DNA of 64,000 nt from Batillaria attramentaria (GCA_018292915.2 JACVVK020000059.1:387501-451500), one strand, 5' to 3'. Shown: positions 46,401 through 58,013, numbered from the stretch's first letter. Numbers and translations: made by a program. Notes: generated by a model not told the origin, from the sequence alone.

Positions 46401-47051
46401 AAAGAAATCCCAGTCCACCCACTCCCAGCAATAGCACAAACTTTTATCACAGAACAGTTGGCCGCGATCAACGATGTCAGTTCCATGGGTCATTTTCTGC
46501 TTTCTCGGTTTTCCGCTCTAGTTCGCACGTAGTGGGCCGACCAGTAATATGACGCGATCCTTGCCTAAAGCTAACCCGAGTAGCCGTTTGAGAAGAGTAC
46601 AGAACGCCAAACGATCAAACCATTGCTGATTTGGCGTACGCCACATCGGGATCGGCGTACTGACGGAAACTGAGTCGGCGTAAATACGCTGAACAGCGTA
46701 AGCTAGGCCCAGGACTAGAGGTCCACGTGGTTCACCCAACTACACAACACTGCCAATTATGTGCTTCCCGTTGCGAACATATCAAGAACTACTCTAACCA
46801 AGGTCTCCCTTGGGACTGCACCATCGAATCATCATCTCAATATATCATGAAGATCCCGTCTAAACGAACTTACCTTTGCTCTGTCCCGTGTTTTTGTCAC
46901 GCAGAACATTCAGCTGATAGACAGGACCAAAATCTTCAAACATCTTTCGGAGATCATTTTCATCCATGTTTCTGGGGATCTGTCCAACAAACATCTTGAT
47001 GGCGTCTGGGTCTGGTTCTGCTTGGGAGGTTACTTGGGTTGAGGGATTCAT
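34603..47051 (-). CDS. CELF1: CELF1/2-type (CUGBP Elav-like) RNA-binding protein, 15 coding exons, 519 aa
   Basis: Exons right to left: 46874-47051, 45475-45548, 44998-45058, 44268-44399, 43783-43862, 43142-43276, 42742-42805, 42435-42500, 41434-41538, 39802-39867, 38268-38339, 37665-37838, 35587-35667, 35047-35190, 34603-34730. They sum to 1560 nt, all in phase with AG/GT junctions, giving 519 residues, the usual CELF length. RRM1 has RNP2 MFVGQIP (20-26) and RNP1 KGCCFVTF (59-66); RRM2 has KLFVGML (109-115) and RGCAFVTF (148-155); RRM3 has NLFIYHLP (435-442) and KCFGFVSY (475-482). It ends in the family's conserved [15 protein letters not shown] proteins bind GU-rich RNA and control splicing, translation and mRNA decay in nucleus and cytoplasm. 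CELF1 and CELF2 cannot be separated here; the start is the first Met after a good acceptor, and an upstream exon could extend it. Confidence 0.95.
35587..42805 (-). CDS. CELF1: CELF exons 7-13: divergent linker
   Basis: Seven short exons (64-174 nt) encode the low-complexity linker (about residues 221-430) rich in Ala, Gly, Ser, Asn and Gln, with conserved islands [10 protein letters not shown] and [16 protein letters not shown]. Exons 8-13 all begin and end in the same phase, so any of them can be skipped without a frameshift, as expected of a region that is alternatively spliced in CELF genes. Confidence 0.92.
43142..47051 (-). CDS. CELF1: CELF exons 1-6: RRM1 and RRM2
   Basis: Exons 46874-47051 and 45475-45548 build RRM1 (split inside RNP1 at K/GCCFVTF). 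Exon 44998-45058 encodes the inter-RRM linker [14 protein letters not shown]. Exons 44268-44399, 43783-43862 and 43142-43276 build RRM2 and the [11 protein letters not shown] extension. The linker exon has two donors 12 nt apart (after 45010 and after 44998), both leaving phase 1; the longer form adds GEQN. Introns are 0.4-1.3 kb. The Met1 exon follows TTTTGCTCTGTTGCAG, a clean acceptor ending at 47066. Confidence 0.93.
43412..43458. repeat. GA microsatellite in a CELF intron
   Basis: About 23 GA units in intron 5. Another G/A-rich run lies at about 35731-35820, 60 bases upstream (transcript sense) of exon 13. Confidence 0.9.
45780..46730. other. CELF intron 1 sequence, nothing recognised
   Basis: Part of the 1.3-kb intron between coding exons 1 and 2. 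It contains a short segment with repeated GGGG/CTAGG motifs (about 45860-45950) and an A run near 46123-46144. No element or gene is identified. Confidence 0.4.
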
Positions 47052-47066
47052 GTTGGTTGTGTTGCT

Positions 47067-48000
47067 GCAACAGAGCAAAATGTGATGTGGTCATTACAAC
47101 AATTGTCACGAACAGGCTGAGACTGAGACTAGTGAGAGCTGAAACTAAGTCACTAGTTACTAAGTGCGTGAACTGTAACCAGGTAACTTGAACACTAGTG
47201 AAGAAGCTCTGTACGAAAACAAAATTTCGTTTTCTCATGTTTTTCTATCAAATAAAGTTTATAATGCAAGCAGGCACGACAGGAAATAAATGCTATTGTT
47301 AATCGATCCCCCAAAACGAGTATCGTTTATGAAGTTCAACGGTCGAGAACGACCTTTACCTCGAAGTCGAAGTCTGTCAAATTATGCGTCGATTTACCAT
47401 TTTGCACATTCATAACTGCCTTAAAACAACAACACATCTAAAATATCAATCATTTACAAGAGGGCCTGCTCCGGAATACGTGTGCACAATATTTTTTTTT
47501 TTTCGGACCAAGATTTCGTCTTTCTTCTCCACCAACGCCATTTGTTTCCGCGAGCATGTTTCTGTTTGTCAGGAGAAATCAGATTTCCACCTACATGAAA
47601 ACACAAATGGAAAAACTGCAACCACGAACTATGGCCCAAATCCTGAAATACTCTACGTGCAAGTGAGCTACGACACATTTCGTATGCAAGGTGAGAGATG
47701 AACTTGACGGTTGCTGCGAACATGATGGACCTTGACTGACCTGTCGATGGCGACGCGTTTCTTTCCGTTCGCCGCTCGACCACTTTATATTCCGATTTAT
47801 ACGTATCATGCAGCCACGACTGACAAATCGAGTGCACCGAATTTGTCTTCAGTAATACGTCTACTAATTCTACCTTTCGTTTTTTACATTTCTCACCTTT
47901 TATCCACGTGAAACACACACACAGGACAGCACAAAACACAGAACACTTTGCACAAAATGGCGGACGGCGGCTACTTTACCCAGCAGCCTGCGCGCAACGC
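47067..48000 (-). promoter_or_regulatory. Candidate CELF 5' UTR and promoter region
   Basis: CELF transcription must begin upstream of the acceptor at 47066. Candidate 5' UTR donors in minus sense are TTCGAG/GTAAAG (about 47363) and GACAG/GTCAGT (about 47740). On the plus strand AAAATGGCGGACGG (about 47956) matches a YY1-like promoter motif. None of these is decisive. Confidence 0.3.
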
Positions 48001-49440
48001 TGTCTGTGCCGCGAGAGCACGTGTTTGTCGCTGTATGAATCCCCGATGCCGCAGTGGAAAGGCTCGCACAGTATTGTGACGGTTGTACATGTGCATGTAA
48101 TTCACGTTTTCCCACTGTATCTCCCCTTTAATCCTTTATATTACTATGTACCATTGATGGACAGTCTTGTCTCGACACATTTTCTCCAGTTTACGAAATT
48201 TCGCAATGCCGGTCAGGTGAAGTTCAAGCCAGTGGTCGCCGCCGCGGCTTCACTGACCCAGTGCCGTGAGGCGACCCGGCGTGCACCGGCGAGTGACTGC
48301 AGTGGAGTTAGTATGTAGTCAGTGTACTGACAGACATGAATGGCTAGCAGCAGACGAAAATTTGTATACCAACTTGAGCCGGGAAGTGCTTATGACAAAA
48401 CTGGCGTGAGGTTTCTATACAAGAACATCATAGTAACACTACTCAGTGTCAGTCGAGGAACCCGGCCCTGTTATCAGTCATTTAGTTATGTAGGCCTGTG
48501 CCGGTTAGTCCGGCTCTACGCCGGCCGGCCGGGATCACTGGCGGGCGTGAAACAAGTATGCAGATACAGTACAGAGCAGGCTGTCTGCACTATGAATAGT
48601 GCACTGATACACTGCTGAAGACCTTAGTAAAGTGGACGCAAGCGGCGTGTCTCACTCTGTATCCCCCCCCCCCCCCAACTACACGCACTGACTGACTGAC
48701 AGCCGCGCGCTTCGACTGTGCAGAGACATACATAACACTGTGACATCTACACTGAGGTGAGAGGCCGCGACAGAAATCGGCGCGTGAAGTTTCCAGTTGC
48801 ACCCCCCCCCCCCCGGCCCCAACCCCAGCCCCAGCCCCAAATTCCAAGGTACCGACCCCAAGTCGAGTCCAGCCGGGCCGGTTCCCCACGTGCGCCGCGG
48901 CCGGTACCCGCCGGCCGCTCGGCTCTTTGATGTTGGGGTCGGCCGGCAGATCGGACCAGTAGTGAGGCACTACTCCGCCGGTGAGACTGACGTTCCGGCA
49001 GCGAGGACTGATGTTGTGTGATTTGAAAATCACTCAAAGTTCCAAGATTTGTATTTGAAATTTGAAATCAGTCAGAGTGCCACATCGTCCGGGAATTTAC
49101 TCCCACCGTCTGATGTAGTAGGCCTACAGTTTAACTTGAAACCCGGCGGCCGGATCCGGCCGGACACTAACTGAGCCGGTCAGTCAAACTGAGATAAGTG
49201 CCGGACTACTACATGTAGTAGTATTAGGCCATCCGCGCCGGCTGGGCGGCCGGCACCGACTGGGCAAGACTAAAAGACCCGCATGAAGAATGCTGTTGGT
49301 AAATCTGGTTAAAGGAATAAATAAATAATAATGATAATAATAATCATTAAGAATCATAATAATGAATGAATGAAAGTCGCCGCCGTATCGAGTCGTGGAC
49401 GCCGGTCGGTATAGTGACATAGGCTGCGGCTTCGTCCTGG
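48001..49440. other. GC-rich unassigned region upstream of CELF
   Basis: Unusually rich in CCGG/GGCCGG for this window, especially 48780-49260. No supported gene; open frames lack recognisable motifs. Possibly a regulatory or CpG-rich region. Confidence 0.35.
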
Positions 49441-49442
49441 GA

Positions 49443-49635
49443 GAGGTGGGTGGGTCGGTGGGCGTTTAGGGAGTTTAACGTCCTTTTCCACCACATAGGG
49501 TGATATCAAAGACGGGGCAACTATGAAAAAGCCAGCACAAAATTGGCTCCAGCCGGGATTCGAACTCACAACCCGAGCACTGAAAGTCCAACGCTCTACC
49601 ACTGCATGATCAGTTCGGCTAGCCCGGCTCCCCTC
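49443..49635 (-). repeat. SINE family A copy
   Basis: Minus-oriented, complete: GGGTGGGTC tail, GATATCAAAGACGGGG body, tRNA-like head with CCGGGATTCGAACTC. Confidence 0.85.
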
Positions 49636-49867
49636 GTTTGGGTCGGAGAGCCTCAGTGTCGGACGGAATAGACGGTTCGCGTCCGAAGAACTACGGTGAA
49701 GAGGGGAAAAGTCGTGACCCATTGTCACAAAAATGCCGTCACCCAGACAGTTTTACTGTCAATTCTCTGGTGCATGCGGGCGGCCGGCTTGTCAGTGACG
49801 CCTGGCCGGTTGTGCCGACTCAGACTTGGTTGGGGTTGCCCAAATCAAGTCCGACCATGACCGTGTC

Positions 49868-49870
<3 letters not shown>

Positions 49871-49908
<38 letters not shown>
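49871..49908. repeat. GT microsatellite
   Basis: About 19 GT units; a CAA repeat follows at 49941-49961. Confidence 0.9.
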
Positions 49909-50332
49909 CCTTGAGACAAAAACTTGTTGAAAACACTGAACAACAACAACAACAACAACAATGACAACTGAACACCTCTTCTATCCCACCGAGCCCGTAA
50001 AACTGTTATCGCAAAAGTTAACACAGAAACTGACAAACAAGAAAAGCTAGAACTGAGTCATCGCAAGGGACATCAGTCGTGTAGCACAGTTACCTCTTGT
50101 GGCCCTTGTCTGTCTCAGATGAACAACTAGAGCAATCATCGACTCGGACTGCAAAAGTGCGACCTCTTTCATCGGAACAACAACCACACTGACAAGTGAA
50201 TGAAATACTCAGTAACTATCTTCAGATACCGTGATCGGAACTGAACTGACTTCAGTTTTTTTTTTCCTGAGATTTTTCGTTTCGTTTATTTATTTATTCT
50301 TCAAGGCCCTCTGAGGGCATGTGAAGAAGACG

Positions 50333-50333
<1 letters not shown>

Positions 50334-50386
<53 letters not shown>
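50334..50386. repeat. GA microsatellite
   Basis: About 26 GA units with one AAAG interruption. Confidence 0.9.
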
Positions 50387-50389
<3 letters not shown>

Positions 50390-50861
50390 TTGGTTGGCGA
50401 CAGAGGATCGATCTGCTATCATTTTTTTTTTTTTTTTTTTTGCTTTTTCCTTTTTTAGTGGGGCTGAGGTTCAAGTTTCTTGCCGACGGAGGACGTTTCA
50501 ACAGGTATATAAGCCGGGCGGAGAGGAAACTGTGACGAGGCAGCGACTCAAATTACCTGGCCCACAACAAAGGCTGGCGTGTTATCGACACCACCATCTC
50601 AGTGACGCGGGGCGAACTTGAAGTGGCGGTTGACAGCGGTGCAAAGAGAAGAGGGGGTCCCTACTTCCTCGGGGCTTCTTTACTGACTTTATATCACTCA
50701 CTCACGGTTAGGCTACTGTGTCTGTTTTCAGCGGTTCACACACACACACACACACACACACACCACCGAGCACCACCACCGGTTTAATTGTTACAATTGT
50801 GTTGGAAGGAGTGGGGAAAGGGGAAAGTGTTGTTGTTGTAATTTCTGTATATCGGCTGTCT

Positions 50862-51146
50862 CAAAATCACAAAAAATCCAGCAGCCAAAGACTCACGTGT
50901 AGAGTAAATTTCAACAAATTCCACTATTCCTTTTTGTTTTGCACTGTTAGCAGCGACCACATACCCCCTCATTTCTCTGTCGTTTGCTGGCTCTTGTGCC
51001 AGCCGCGCATGAATACAAATAGTCCACAAGCCAGGCTCATTTTCCCCTAATTTTACTATTACCTGGCATCGAACTTATAACAAGGCCAACAAAAAGCCCC
51101 AGACTGCCATTTTTTTTACTCTGCACACTAATTTTAAAAGATGCAA
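50862..51146 (-). repeat. Dispersed repeat, inverted partner of 55935-56245
   Basis: The reverse complement of this segment matches 55935-56245 throughout, including blocks GCAGAGTAAAAAAAA, GCTTTTTGTTGGC, TAATAGTAAAATTAGGG, TGTGGACTATTTGTATTCAT and ATGAGGGGGTATGTGGTCGC. Class unknown. Confidence 0.8.
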
Positions 51147-51339
51147 ACAAACAAACAAACAAACAAACAAACAAAAAACATGTACTATATTTAGCGTAGT
51201 TGTTACAAGTCGTTACTACATGCCCTGGAAGCTGTTAGTGGTCTGTAGCCGCCGCGCGATTCGAAGGTGGGGGTGGGGGGGGGGTGCGGATGGGGGGAAG
51301 GAGGGGGTGGGGGGCACACGTACCTCAGTCTCAAATCCG

Positions 51340-52180
51340 CAACTGACAGACACTCAACTGAGTGCCACAGTCGTCACACAAACAACCGGAAGCGATGCGA
51401 TGGTCGAATGTCTCATCTTGATAGTGAGATTTCGAACAGTGTCAGTCACCGGCGACACGCAATTAAGTCAGTGCCACAGTGACTCACACAAACAACCGGA
51501 AGCGATGCGATGGTCGAAGGTCTCATCTTTTTACTAAGGTTTCAAGCAGTGTCACTGGTGACGATGTATATAAACATTACAATGTCGCCAGCCACACGCA
51601 GTTAATAATTACTGAAGTGCAACAGTCATTGACGCTACCAGAGAAAGTGTCTACAACCATACGGTATATTATGGCTCTGATCGCACAAATAACCGGAAGC
51701 GATGCGATTTTTACTGAGGTTTCAAGCAGTGTCACTGATCATTGACGATGTACGTAAGCGCCATTACAATAATTATGTCGCCAGTCACACGCAACTAATA
51801 AGTGACATAGTCACTGATCGCACCAGAGACAAGTGTCCATAATTATACAGTATGTCTCTGATCGCACAAACCCATCGGAACCGGAGATGCGATAGTCGAA
51901 GGTCTCATCACTGCATTTTTGCTGAGGCCGGTTTCAAGCAGCGTCACAGGCGACGATGTACTGTCTCCAGCCACACGCAATTAATAAGTGCCACACTGAT
52001 ATCACTTATCGCACCCAGAGAAATGTGTCTTTATACAATATGCCTCTGATCCGGTGCAAAAACCACCGGAAGCGATGCGATGGTCGAACGTCTCGTCTTT
52101 GTTGTGAGGTTCCGAGCAGTGTCAGTCACCGGCGACAAAGCATACAGCGCTGCTGGCCACTGGGTACGCCGCCTACGGTA
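51340..52180. repeat. Satellite-like tandem array, about five degenerate copies
   Basis: The block ACCGGAAGCGATGCGATGGT, then CGAAGGTCTCATC, followed by TTTCAAGCAGTGTCACTGG and a CACACGCAATTAA segment, recurs near 51390, 51495, 51690, 51875 and 52065 with unit lengths of about 105-200 bp. Gains and losses within copies make the period irregular. Confidence 0.85.
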
Positions 52181-52315
52181 AGACTGTATAACATGCAGTG
52201 ACTGACCATCTAGCGTGTTACTAGTCAAGTACGCTGGTGGTCTAGTAGGTTTGGTCCACCGCTCTCGCATTTTGGCTTGCGGCGAGTCGGTGGGAGTTGA
52301 ACCTCCACCAAAGGC

Positions 52316-52316
52316 A

Positions 52317-52356
<40 letters not shown>
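52316..52356. repeat. GA microsatellite
   Basis: About 20 GA units with one AAAG interruption. Confidence 0.9.
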
Positions 52357-52357
<1 letters not shown>

Positions 52358-52614
52358 TGAGCTTAGAACAAAATGTCGCCCGTTTCCTCTGGCTGTGTGA
52401 CCTGGGCCTGTTTGTGTGATGTGTCAATCACCATTTCGTACAGGATACACCATTTGTGGCCGACCTGTGGTCTGACTGTGAGTGGCTACTAGTAGATAGA
52501 ACAATGTTCAGCTGGACTGTTCAGTTAGGGTAGCCCCCCCCCCCCTAACCCCCCGCCCACCACGACACCCCCACCCCCCTCTCTTAACCTGTTAGAACCG
52601 TCTCTATTCACTTG

Positions 52615-52800
52615 TGTGGCGGGGAGTGGGAGGGTGTTTGAGGGTTTTACCTTTCCCACCAAATACGGGTCAACACGGGTGATAATTATACAAAATCAGG
52701 GCAACGAGAAAAAGGTCGGCACAAATACTATTTGGTTCCTGCCGGGATTCGAACTCATGACCCAAGCACTGAAAAGTCCAACGCTGTTGTGGCGGCGACG
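52615..52800 (-). repeat. SINE family A copy, diverged
   Basis: Minus-oriented; the middle carries an extra ACGGGTCAACACGGGTGATA duplication. The tRNA-like head is recognisable from CCGGGATTCGAACTC. Confidence 0.75.
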
Positions 52801-53356
52801 TTGAACCCCTACGAACCAAGCGTGTGAATTAGTAACCACAGTAATGTAGGTTCGCAGAGAAACCCTAGGAACGACGGATCACCTCAAGACAACCCGTTTT
52901 CTGTCTTTGCCAGGCTGGGTCACAACGTCTGTCGGTAACCTTACCGCGTTTCGACTGAGACAGCTGCGGTGACTGACGTCATTATAACACAGTTGTTCTT
53001 CCAGGAGGAGAAAATATACAAACAAAAACTGGAGGTTTCCTTACCTTAATGACGGTGTATCGATAAGGGACAACATAACTGCGTAGACTGAAACTTGCGA
53101 CAGACGAAATCCAACGAACACACGACTGACAAAACGCACACACTGACAATGACGACTGTACAGCTACTGTGCGAGGTAGATGAAATCAATGCTAGCGCTG
53201 CAGGCCTGCGTCAGTCACCTAAATAATGCTAGGTTCCGAACGCCCACTGAGATAAGCGACGCAAGATAACAAACAGAAGAATGGAAGGGGTGGGGGGGGG
53301 GGGGGGTAGGGAATCTGGACCTGGGAGACAGCTCGATGTCTGAAGACTGAGAAGAT

Positions 53357-53482
<126 letters not shown>

Positions 53483-53669
53483 CGGAGGAAGCCAGTGACA
53501 TCGACAGCCGCTGATTTAGTCTAAAGGCGCTATTGCCATCACTACTAGGTTTTATGTAGGGAGACTTCAGCTTGCTTGTGACTGCGCCTGTGCGCTCGAC
53601 ATAGTCTATCTTAGAGATAAGTAGAGTTCCGAAAGCAACACACTGATGTTTGACGGTCGTGCAACCGTC

Positions 53670-53850
53670 GAGGGTGGGTGGGTGTTTGGGGGTTTAACGT
53701 CCTTTTCCACCACATACGGGTGATATCAAAGACGGGGCAACGATGAAAAAGCCAGCAGAACTTGAATAGTTCGCCCCAGCCGGGTTACGAACTCACGACC
53801 CGAGCATTAGAAGTCCAGCGCTCTACCATTCGGCCACCCCGGCTCCCCAT
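53670..53850 (-). repeat. SINE family A copy
   Basis: Minus-oriented complete copy ending in the tRNA-like head GCCACCCCGGCTCC. Confidence 0.85.
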
Positions 53851-54279
53851 GTATTTATGCATGTGTCTCAATAGTGTGATGCTAGACACCCACTAAAAAC
53901 GGCTCAGAACGATCCGAGAGCCTAAAAATCTTAAACTTAGGGCATTTAAAGCGACTGCATCCTGCTGTGTTTTGTTTTGTTTTCGATTTTGTTTTGTTTT
54001 CGACTTTGTTTTATCAACAGTAGCTGTTACAGAAAGCAACCAAATGTACACGTCAGTGTAATTCATACGGTTAAAACTTAGGTACTGGTATCTTTCTCGT
54101 GGCAGGTAAGTCTTTTGATCAAGAGTTATGAGCGATTTAGACAAACACATGGCTGAACTTTAATCTTACCTATATATGCATGCCTATAATAAATTATGTA
54201 TAGCTTGTGATATATGTAATATGTGATATGTATGATAGTGATCAAATATTTTATATGTCTTGTTTTATGAACTCATTTA

Positions 54280-54352
54280 TGTCTTGTTCGTATGTTCCTG
54301 GCAGACATGTAATTTCCCGGAAGGGATTAATAAAATATTGATTGATTGATAG
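54280..54352 (+). repeat. Retroposon 3' tail fragment
   Basis: AATTTCCCGGAAGGGATTAATAAA followed by ATTG repeats resembles the tail of SINE C. Confidence 0.45.
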
Positions 54353-55415
54353 TCAAGTTTCCTGCGTTGGAGATACGAAAATGTTTCGGTTTGGGTATCC
54401 GAATTCAAAATCGGCTGACGCCAGCCATTACTATTGCCATTAGCAAAAATGATGATCCTGTTTTCAATCCTGTGATCAATCTCTGTTCTGATCAAGACAT
54501 TGCTGTATATTGATTCATGAACTTCTTTCTTTAAGTAGACACAGTTATACACCACATCAAACATAATTACGAAACTTACTTCGGTAGAGAATTACAGCAC
54601 TTTTGTCCCCTGGATGCAGCAGTCTCATTACGTACGACAGGCATACAACAGCGTGTGGAAAACGTGTCATCACTGAAATGCTCTGAATCTGTACATCAGA
54701 ATCAGTCACTTGGGACTGAGACATCCGAGACCACTGTGGTGACTGGCCAGCGTATAAGTCGTTCTAGAAGTGCACCGCGTACTGAGCAGACGACGTTATT
54801 TTGGTTGCGGACTGAGGACCAGCTACAGTCTTCAAAAAAAGTAAAGGACCAGTCAACATAATGGGTGACAGTTTCAATAAATCAGAAAAAAATAAACGAA
54901 TAAGATTTTTCCCGTAAAATTCGGTAGCAAGGTTAAGGGGTAATTAGTGAACATGGCGACCACTGTGTGGATGGCACGTGTGCGTCACACAGCATGCTTG
55001 GCGCGTTTGAAAATCTGTAATTTCGGCAAAACTAGACCGAGTTTCAGTGTTCAGTGAGCGATACCTGGGGCTTTCTGCACGGCAAAAATGAGATGCAGGT
55101 CAAAGAATGCATCCCTGGTTATGAACTGTGCTCATTTGTTTGCCTACATAAGCCGCCGTTTCCGAGCGATGTTCAGCACTACACGAGCATGCCATCACGA
55201 CAAAAGTTGAATGATATTTGCAAGTGGTCCATAACTTTTTGTGAAGGCTGTAGTTTAAAAATGGCCCGTAGGTTCAAAGAAAGTCGTGTTTCTCTAATGC
55301 TTGGAGCCACAACGTCGCGAAAGCGCTCGCAATGGCCAAACGAAACATCCCTCTATCTGGTAAACACAATTAGAGCTTCGAGAGTTGCTGTTTTCCATCT
55401 CAGCGACGTTACGAA
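54353..55415. other. Unassigned region with weak open frames
   Basis: The longest frame (55054-55437, plus, 127 codons) has several Cys and basic residues but I recognise no family, and it runs into the 48-bp tandem repeats. It may be decayed mobile-element DNA. Confidence 0.3.
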
Positions 55416-55424
55416 CATAGAGGC

Positions 55425-55815
55425 TATAACTCTTTGACGACGAAGAACAATTTCTAACACACGATTTCCTATAGTAACTCTTTGACGACGAAGCACAATT
55501 TCTAACACACGATTTCCTATAGTAACTCTTTGACGACGAAGCACAATTTCTAACACACGATTTCCTATAGTAACTCTTTGACGACAAAGCACAATTTCTA
55601 ACACACGATTTCTTATAGTAACTCTTTGACGACGAAGCACAATTTCTAACACACGATTTCCTATAGTAACTCTTTGACGACGAAGCACAATTTCTAACAC
55701 ACGATTTCCTATAGTAACTCTTTGACGACGAAGCACAATTTCTAACACACGATTTCCTATAGTAACTCTTTGACGACGAAGCACAATTTCTAACACACGA
55801 TTTCCTATATTAATG
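55425..55815. repeat. 48-bp minisatellite, eight copies
   Basis: A 48-bp unit (AGTAACTCTTTGACGACGAA, then GCACAATTTCTAACACACGA and TTTCCTAT) repeats eight times with very few differences. Since 48 is divisible by three, the minus strand shows a 183-codon frame with a 16-residue repeat (IGNRVLEIVLRRQRVT); coding is not supported. Confidence 0.92.
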
Positions 55816-55934
55816 AGAGCACTGAGGATGCCAGGCCAAAACTGAAGAAGCCGCACTGGACTGCCAGCAAACAGGTTACAGACCGGTATTAGCCTCCGGG
55901 TCATGTAGTAAGAACTCGGTTAAATATAGCAGAA

Positions 55935-56245
55935 AATCTTTGCCCCTTTTAAAATTTGCGTGCAGAGTAAAAAAAAGAAAAAGAAAAAGGCAATCTGGTG
56001 CTTTTTGTTGGCTTTGTAAACAAGTTTCATGCCAGGTAATAGTAAAATTAGGGAAAAATGAGGCTGGCTTGTGGACTATTTGTATTCATGCGCGGCTGGC
56101 ACAGGAGCTAGCAGACGACCTTGGAATGAGGGGGTATGTGGTCGCTGCCAACATTACCAAAAAACGGAACATTGGAATTTGTTTAAATTTACTCTACACA
56201 TGAGTCTATGGCTGCCTGATTTTTGTGAATTTTGTGGTGAATTTT
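55935..56245 (+). repeat. Dispersed repeat, inverted partner of 50862-51146
   Basis: Matches the reverse complement of 50862-51146 over about 300 bp with substitutions and small indels. It begins about 120 bp after the 48-bp minisatellite. Confidence 0.8.
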
Positions 56246-56459
56246 AAAGCATTTCTAGGGTGTCATCTGCAACGTTATGTGTAAGAGGAATATATAGCGT
56301 TTTCCTCCAAATTTGCATCTGTGTTACGTAGCCAAAGGAGGCCAGAGGACATGCAGCATTCTTGCTGTCTGAGGTGAACTAGAGACGCCCTTGCTTTGGG
56401 GACCTGCCGACCAACGTAGTTAAAGAGGATTATGCTACCATTTTTCTGCTCAGTCACAG

Positions 56460-56790
56460 ATCGTTCTGAGCTGTTTTCGTGGTCTCTATCATCACACCAC
56501 TTGGACACCTGGACAATGACAGCGTCTGTCATGCTGGCACTGAGCCAACAGAAGCGTACTCGATGACGCGACGACCCCCACTGAGCGCTCCAGTAGTGTA
56601 ACAACAGCCGTAGAAGTGGAATGTTGGACCGCACGCGCAAACTGTGAACAACTTTGTACCGCTTTCAAAGCTGCACTGATCATCAAGATAGAATATTTCG
56701 AGCGTACAGGCACATTCACGAGCGAAACTGGTCCAAAACTTAATTTCTTAAGCTGGACTGGCAAAGATGGAATTAGCCCGTTTAAAAGTT
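56460..56790. repeat. Dispersed repeat, related to 5465-5765 and 17060-17100
   Basis: Shares GAGCTGTTTTCGTG and CCACTTGGACACCTGG with 17060-17100, and GGCACTGAGCCAACA and GCGTACAGGCACATTCACGA with the 5465-5765 copy. Class unknown. Confidence 0.6.
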
Positions 56791-56888
56791 GTGGGCACGG
56801 AAAATGATTAGGACGTTGAAGGGTGCCAGACGGTTCAACACACCACTCTCACATGAACTTTTCCCTAAAGACCCCCCCCACCCCCATC

Positions 56889-56893
<5 letters not shown>

Positions 56894-56951
<58 letters not shown>
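56894..56951. repeat. GT microsatellite
   Basis: About 29 GT units. A SINE A head fragment lies at about 57135-57195. Confidence 0.9.
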
Positions 56952-56953
<2 letters not shown>

Positions 56954-57489
56954 CACAAAAGCGGTGAATGTGGTTGGTTTGTGCGTACGCCAGTGTCAGT
57001 GATTTCCTCAGCCAACCGACAGAAATCAACTTCACAACTGCAAACTCCTCAAGAAACTTCAAGGCTATTTTATCCTTATTTAAAAAAAAAAAAAAATGGC
57101 GCTGTGAGGGACATTCTGTGTGATATTCGGCCCCTATACGGGGCCTTCACCAGTCTTAACGCTCTACCACATTCGGCAATCCCGGCTCCCCGTTCGAAAT
57201 TACCCTGACAGGCTAAGAATGTTACAATAATAAAAGACGGTGTGTTTTCTCTCCGTCTTTGTCTCTCACCCACTCCAGATAACCACCGCTCTAAGTGCCA
57301 GCTAATATCCCGTTCCATCCGGTGATGAAGTGTGGACAATCTCGAAACCTCGTTCATTCTAATCTGCTGCATTGTCAAGCACGGTTTCCTTGTCCACTTC
57401 ACGCTTCTCCGGGCGCTTGCCATCCTTGACGGCTAGAGTTTAAAGTCTCTATGTTCATGACGAGTTCTGAAGAGAACAATAATTGCCGC

Positions 57490-57589
57490 TTACAAAGCTC
57501 TCAGGCTGTTTTTTGTCAAATGAATACTTTTGGCCACTGCGACCATTCTCGCGACTTTTGTGGCTTCTAATAGTAGAGAAATACGACCG
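57490..57589. repeat. Dispersed repeat, left half, interrupted by SINE and DIRS
   Basis: Matches 4165-4270 in order (GCTTACAA, TTTGGCCACTGCGACCATT, GCTTCTAAT, GAGAAAT, ACGACC). The continuation (TTTGGTCTAACACTTCC) is found only at 63614-63640. Confidence 0.7.
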
Positions 57590-58013
57590 GCCCCCGTAGT
57601 GTAGTGGTTAGCACTTCGGACTATGGACCGGGAGACCCGGGTTCGAGTCCCAGCCGAGGCAAGCGGGATTTTTCCTACTTAGGTCGGCTCCTACCCAGAG
57701 CGGGTGTGCTATGGGCCCATTGGGGAGGCTGTTGCCACGCAGCCGAACTTCACGGGTGCTACTTTGGGGGTGCTTCCCTTGGTATGACACGTCTTATGAT
57801 GTGGATGATTACACGGCCTGGTTAATGCCGGGATATTTATGACAGGAAGCGTGGAATGCGGCCCTGTCCCGCAGTCCCAAACCACACGGACCTCCATAGC
57901 ATCATCTTACCATCATCCTCATCTCCATCATCATGCATAATAAAAATTGCCCCAGCTTCCGAGCCCTCCGTGGATTCCACTCGTTACCAGGCAGCAAAAA
58001 AAAAAAAAAAAAA
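57588..58013 (+). repeat. SINE family D copy
   Basis: tRNA-like head GTAGTGTAGTGGTTAGCACT with B box GGGTTCGAGTCCC, body including GGGCCCATTGGGGAGGC and the ATCATC region, and a poly-A end (about 57996-58019) directly against the DIRS element. Confidence 0.85.

Noticed and set aside
47454..47939. 161-codon minus frame as a CELF N-terminal extension
   Set aside because: No family resemblance, and CELF proteins normally begin just before RRM1. The region more likely holds the 5' UTR and promoter.
48590..49033. 147-codon GC-rich minus frame
   Set aside because: Overlaps several other frames of similar length, low complexity, no motif; probably open only because the DNA is GC-rich.
55054..55437. 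127-codon plus frame as a gene
   Set aside because: No recognisable domain or splice sites and it ends in the minisatellite; kept only as an unassigned region.
55425..55815. CRISPR array
   Set aside because: Head-to-tail identical units without variable spacers in a eukaryotic genome; a minisatellite. The same holds for the 87-bp and 45-50-bp arrays.
55353..55904. 183-codon minus-strand frame with eight 16-residue repeats
   Set aside because: The 48-bp unit is a multiple of three, so an open frame follows automatically; no start context, flanking domain or splice support.
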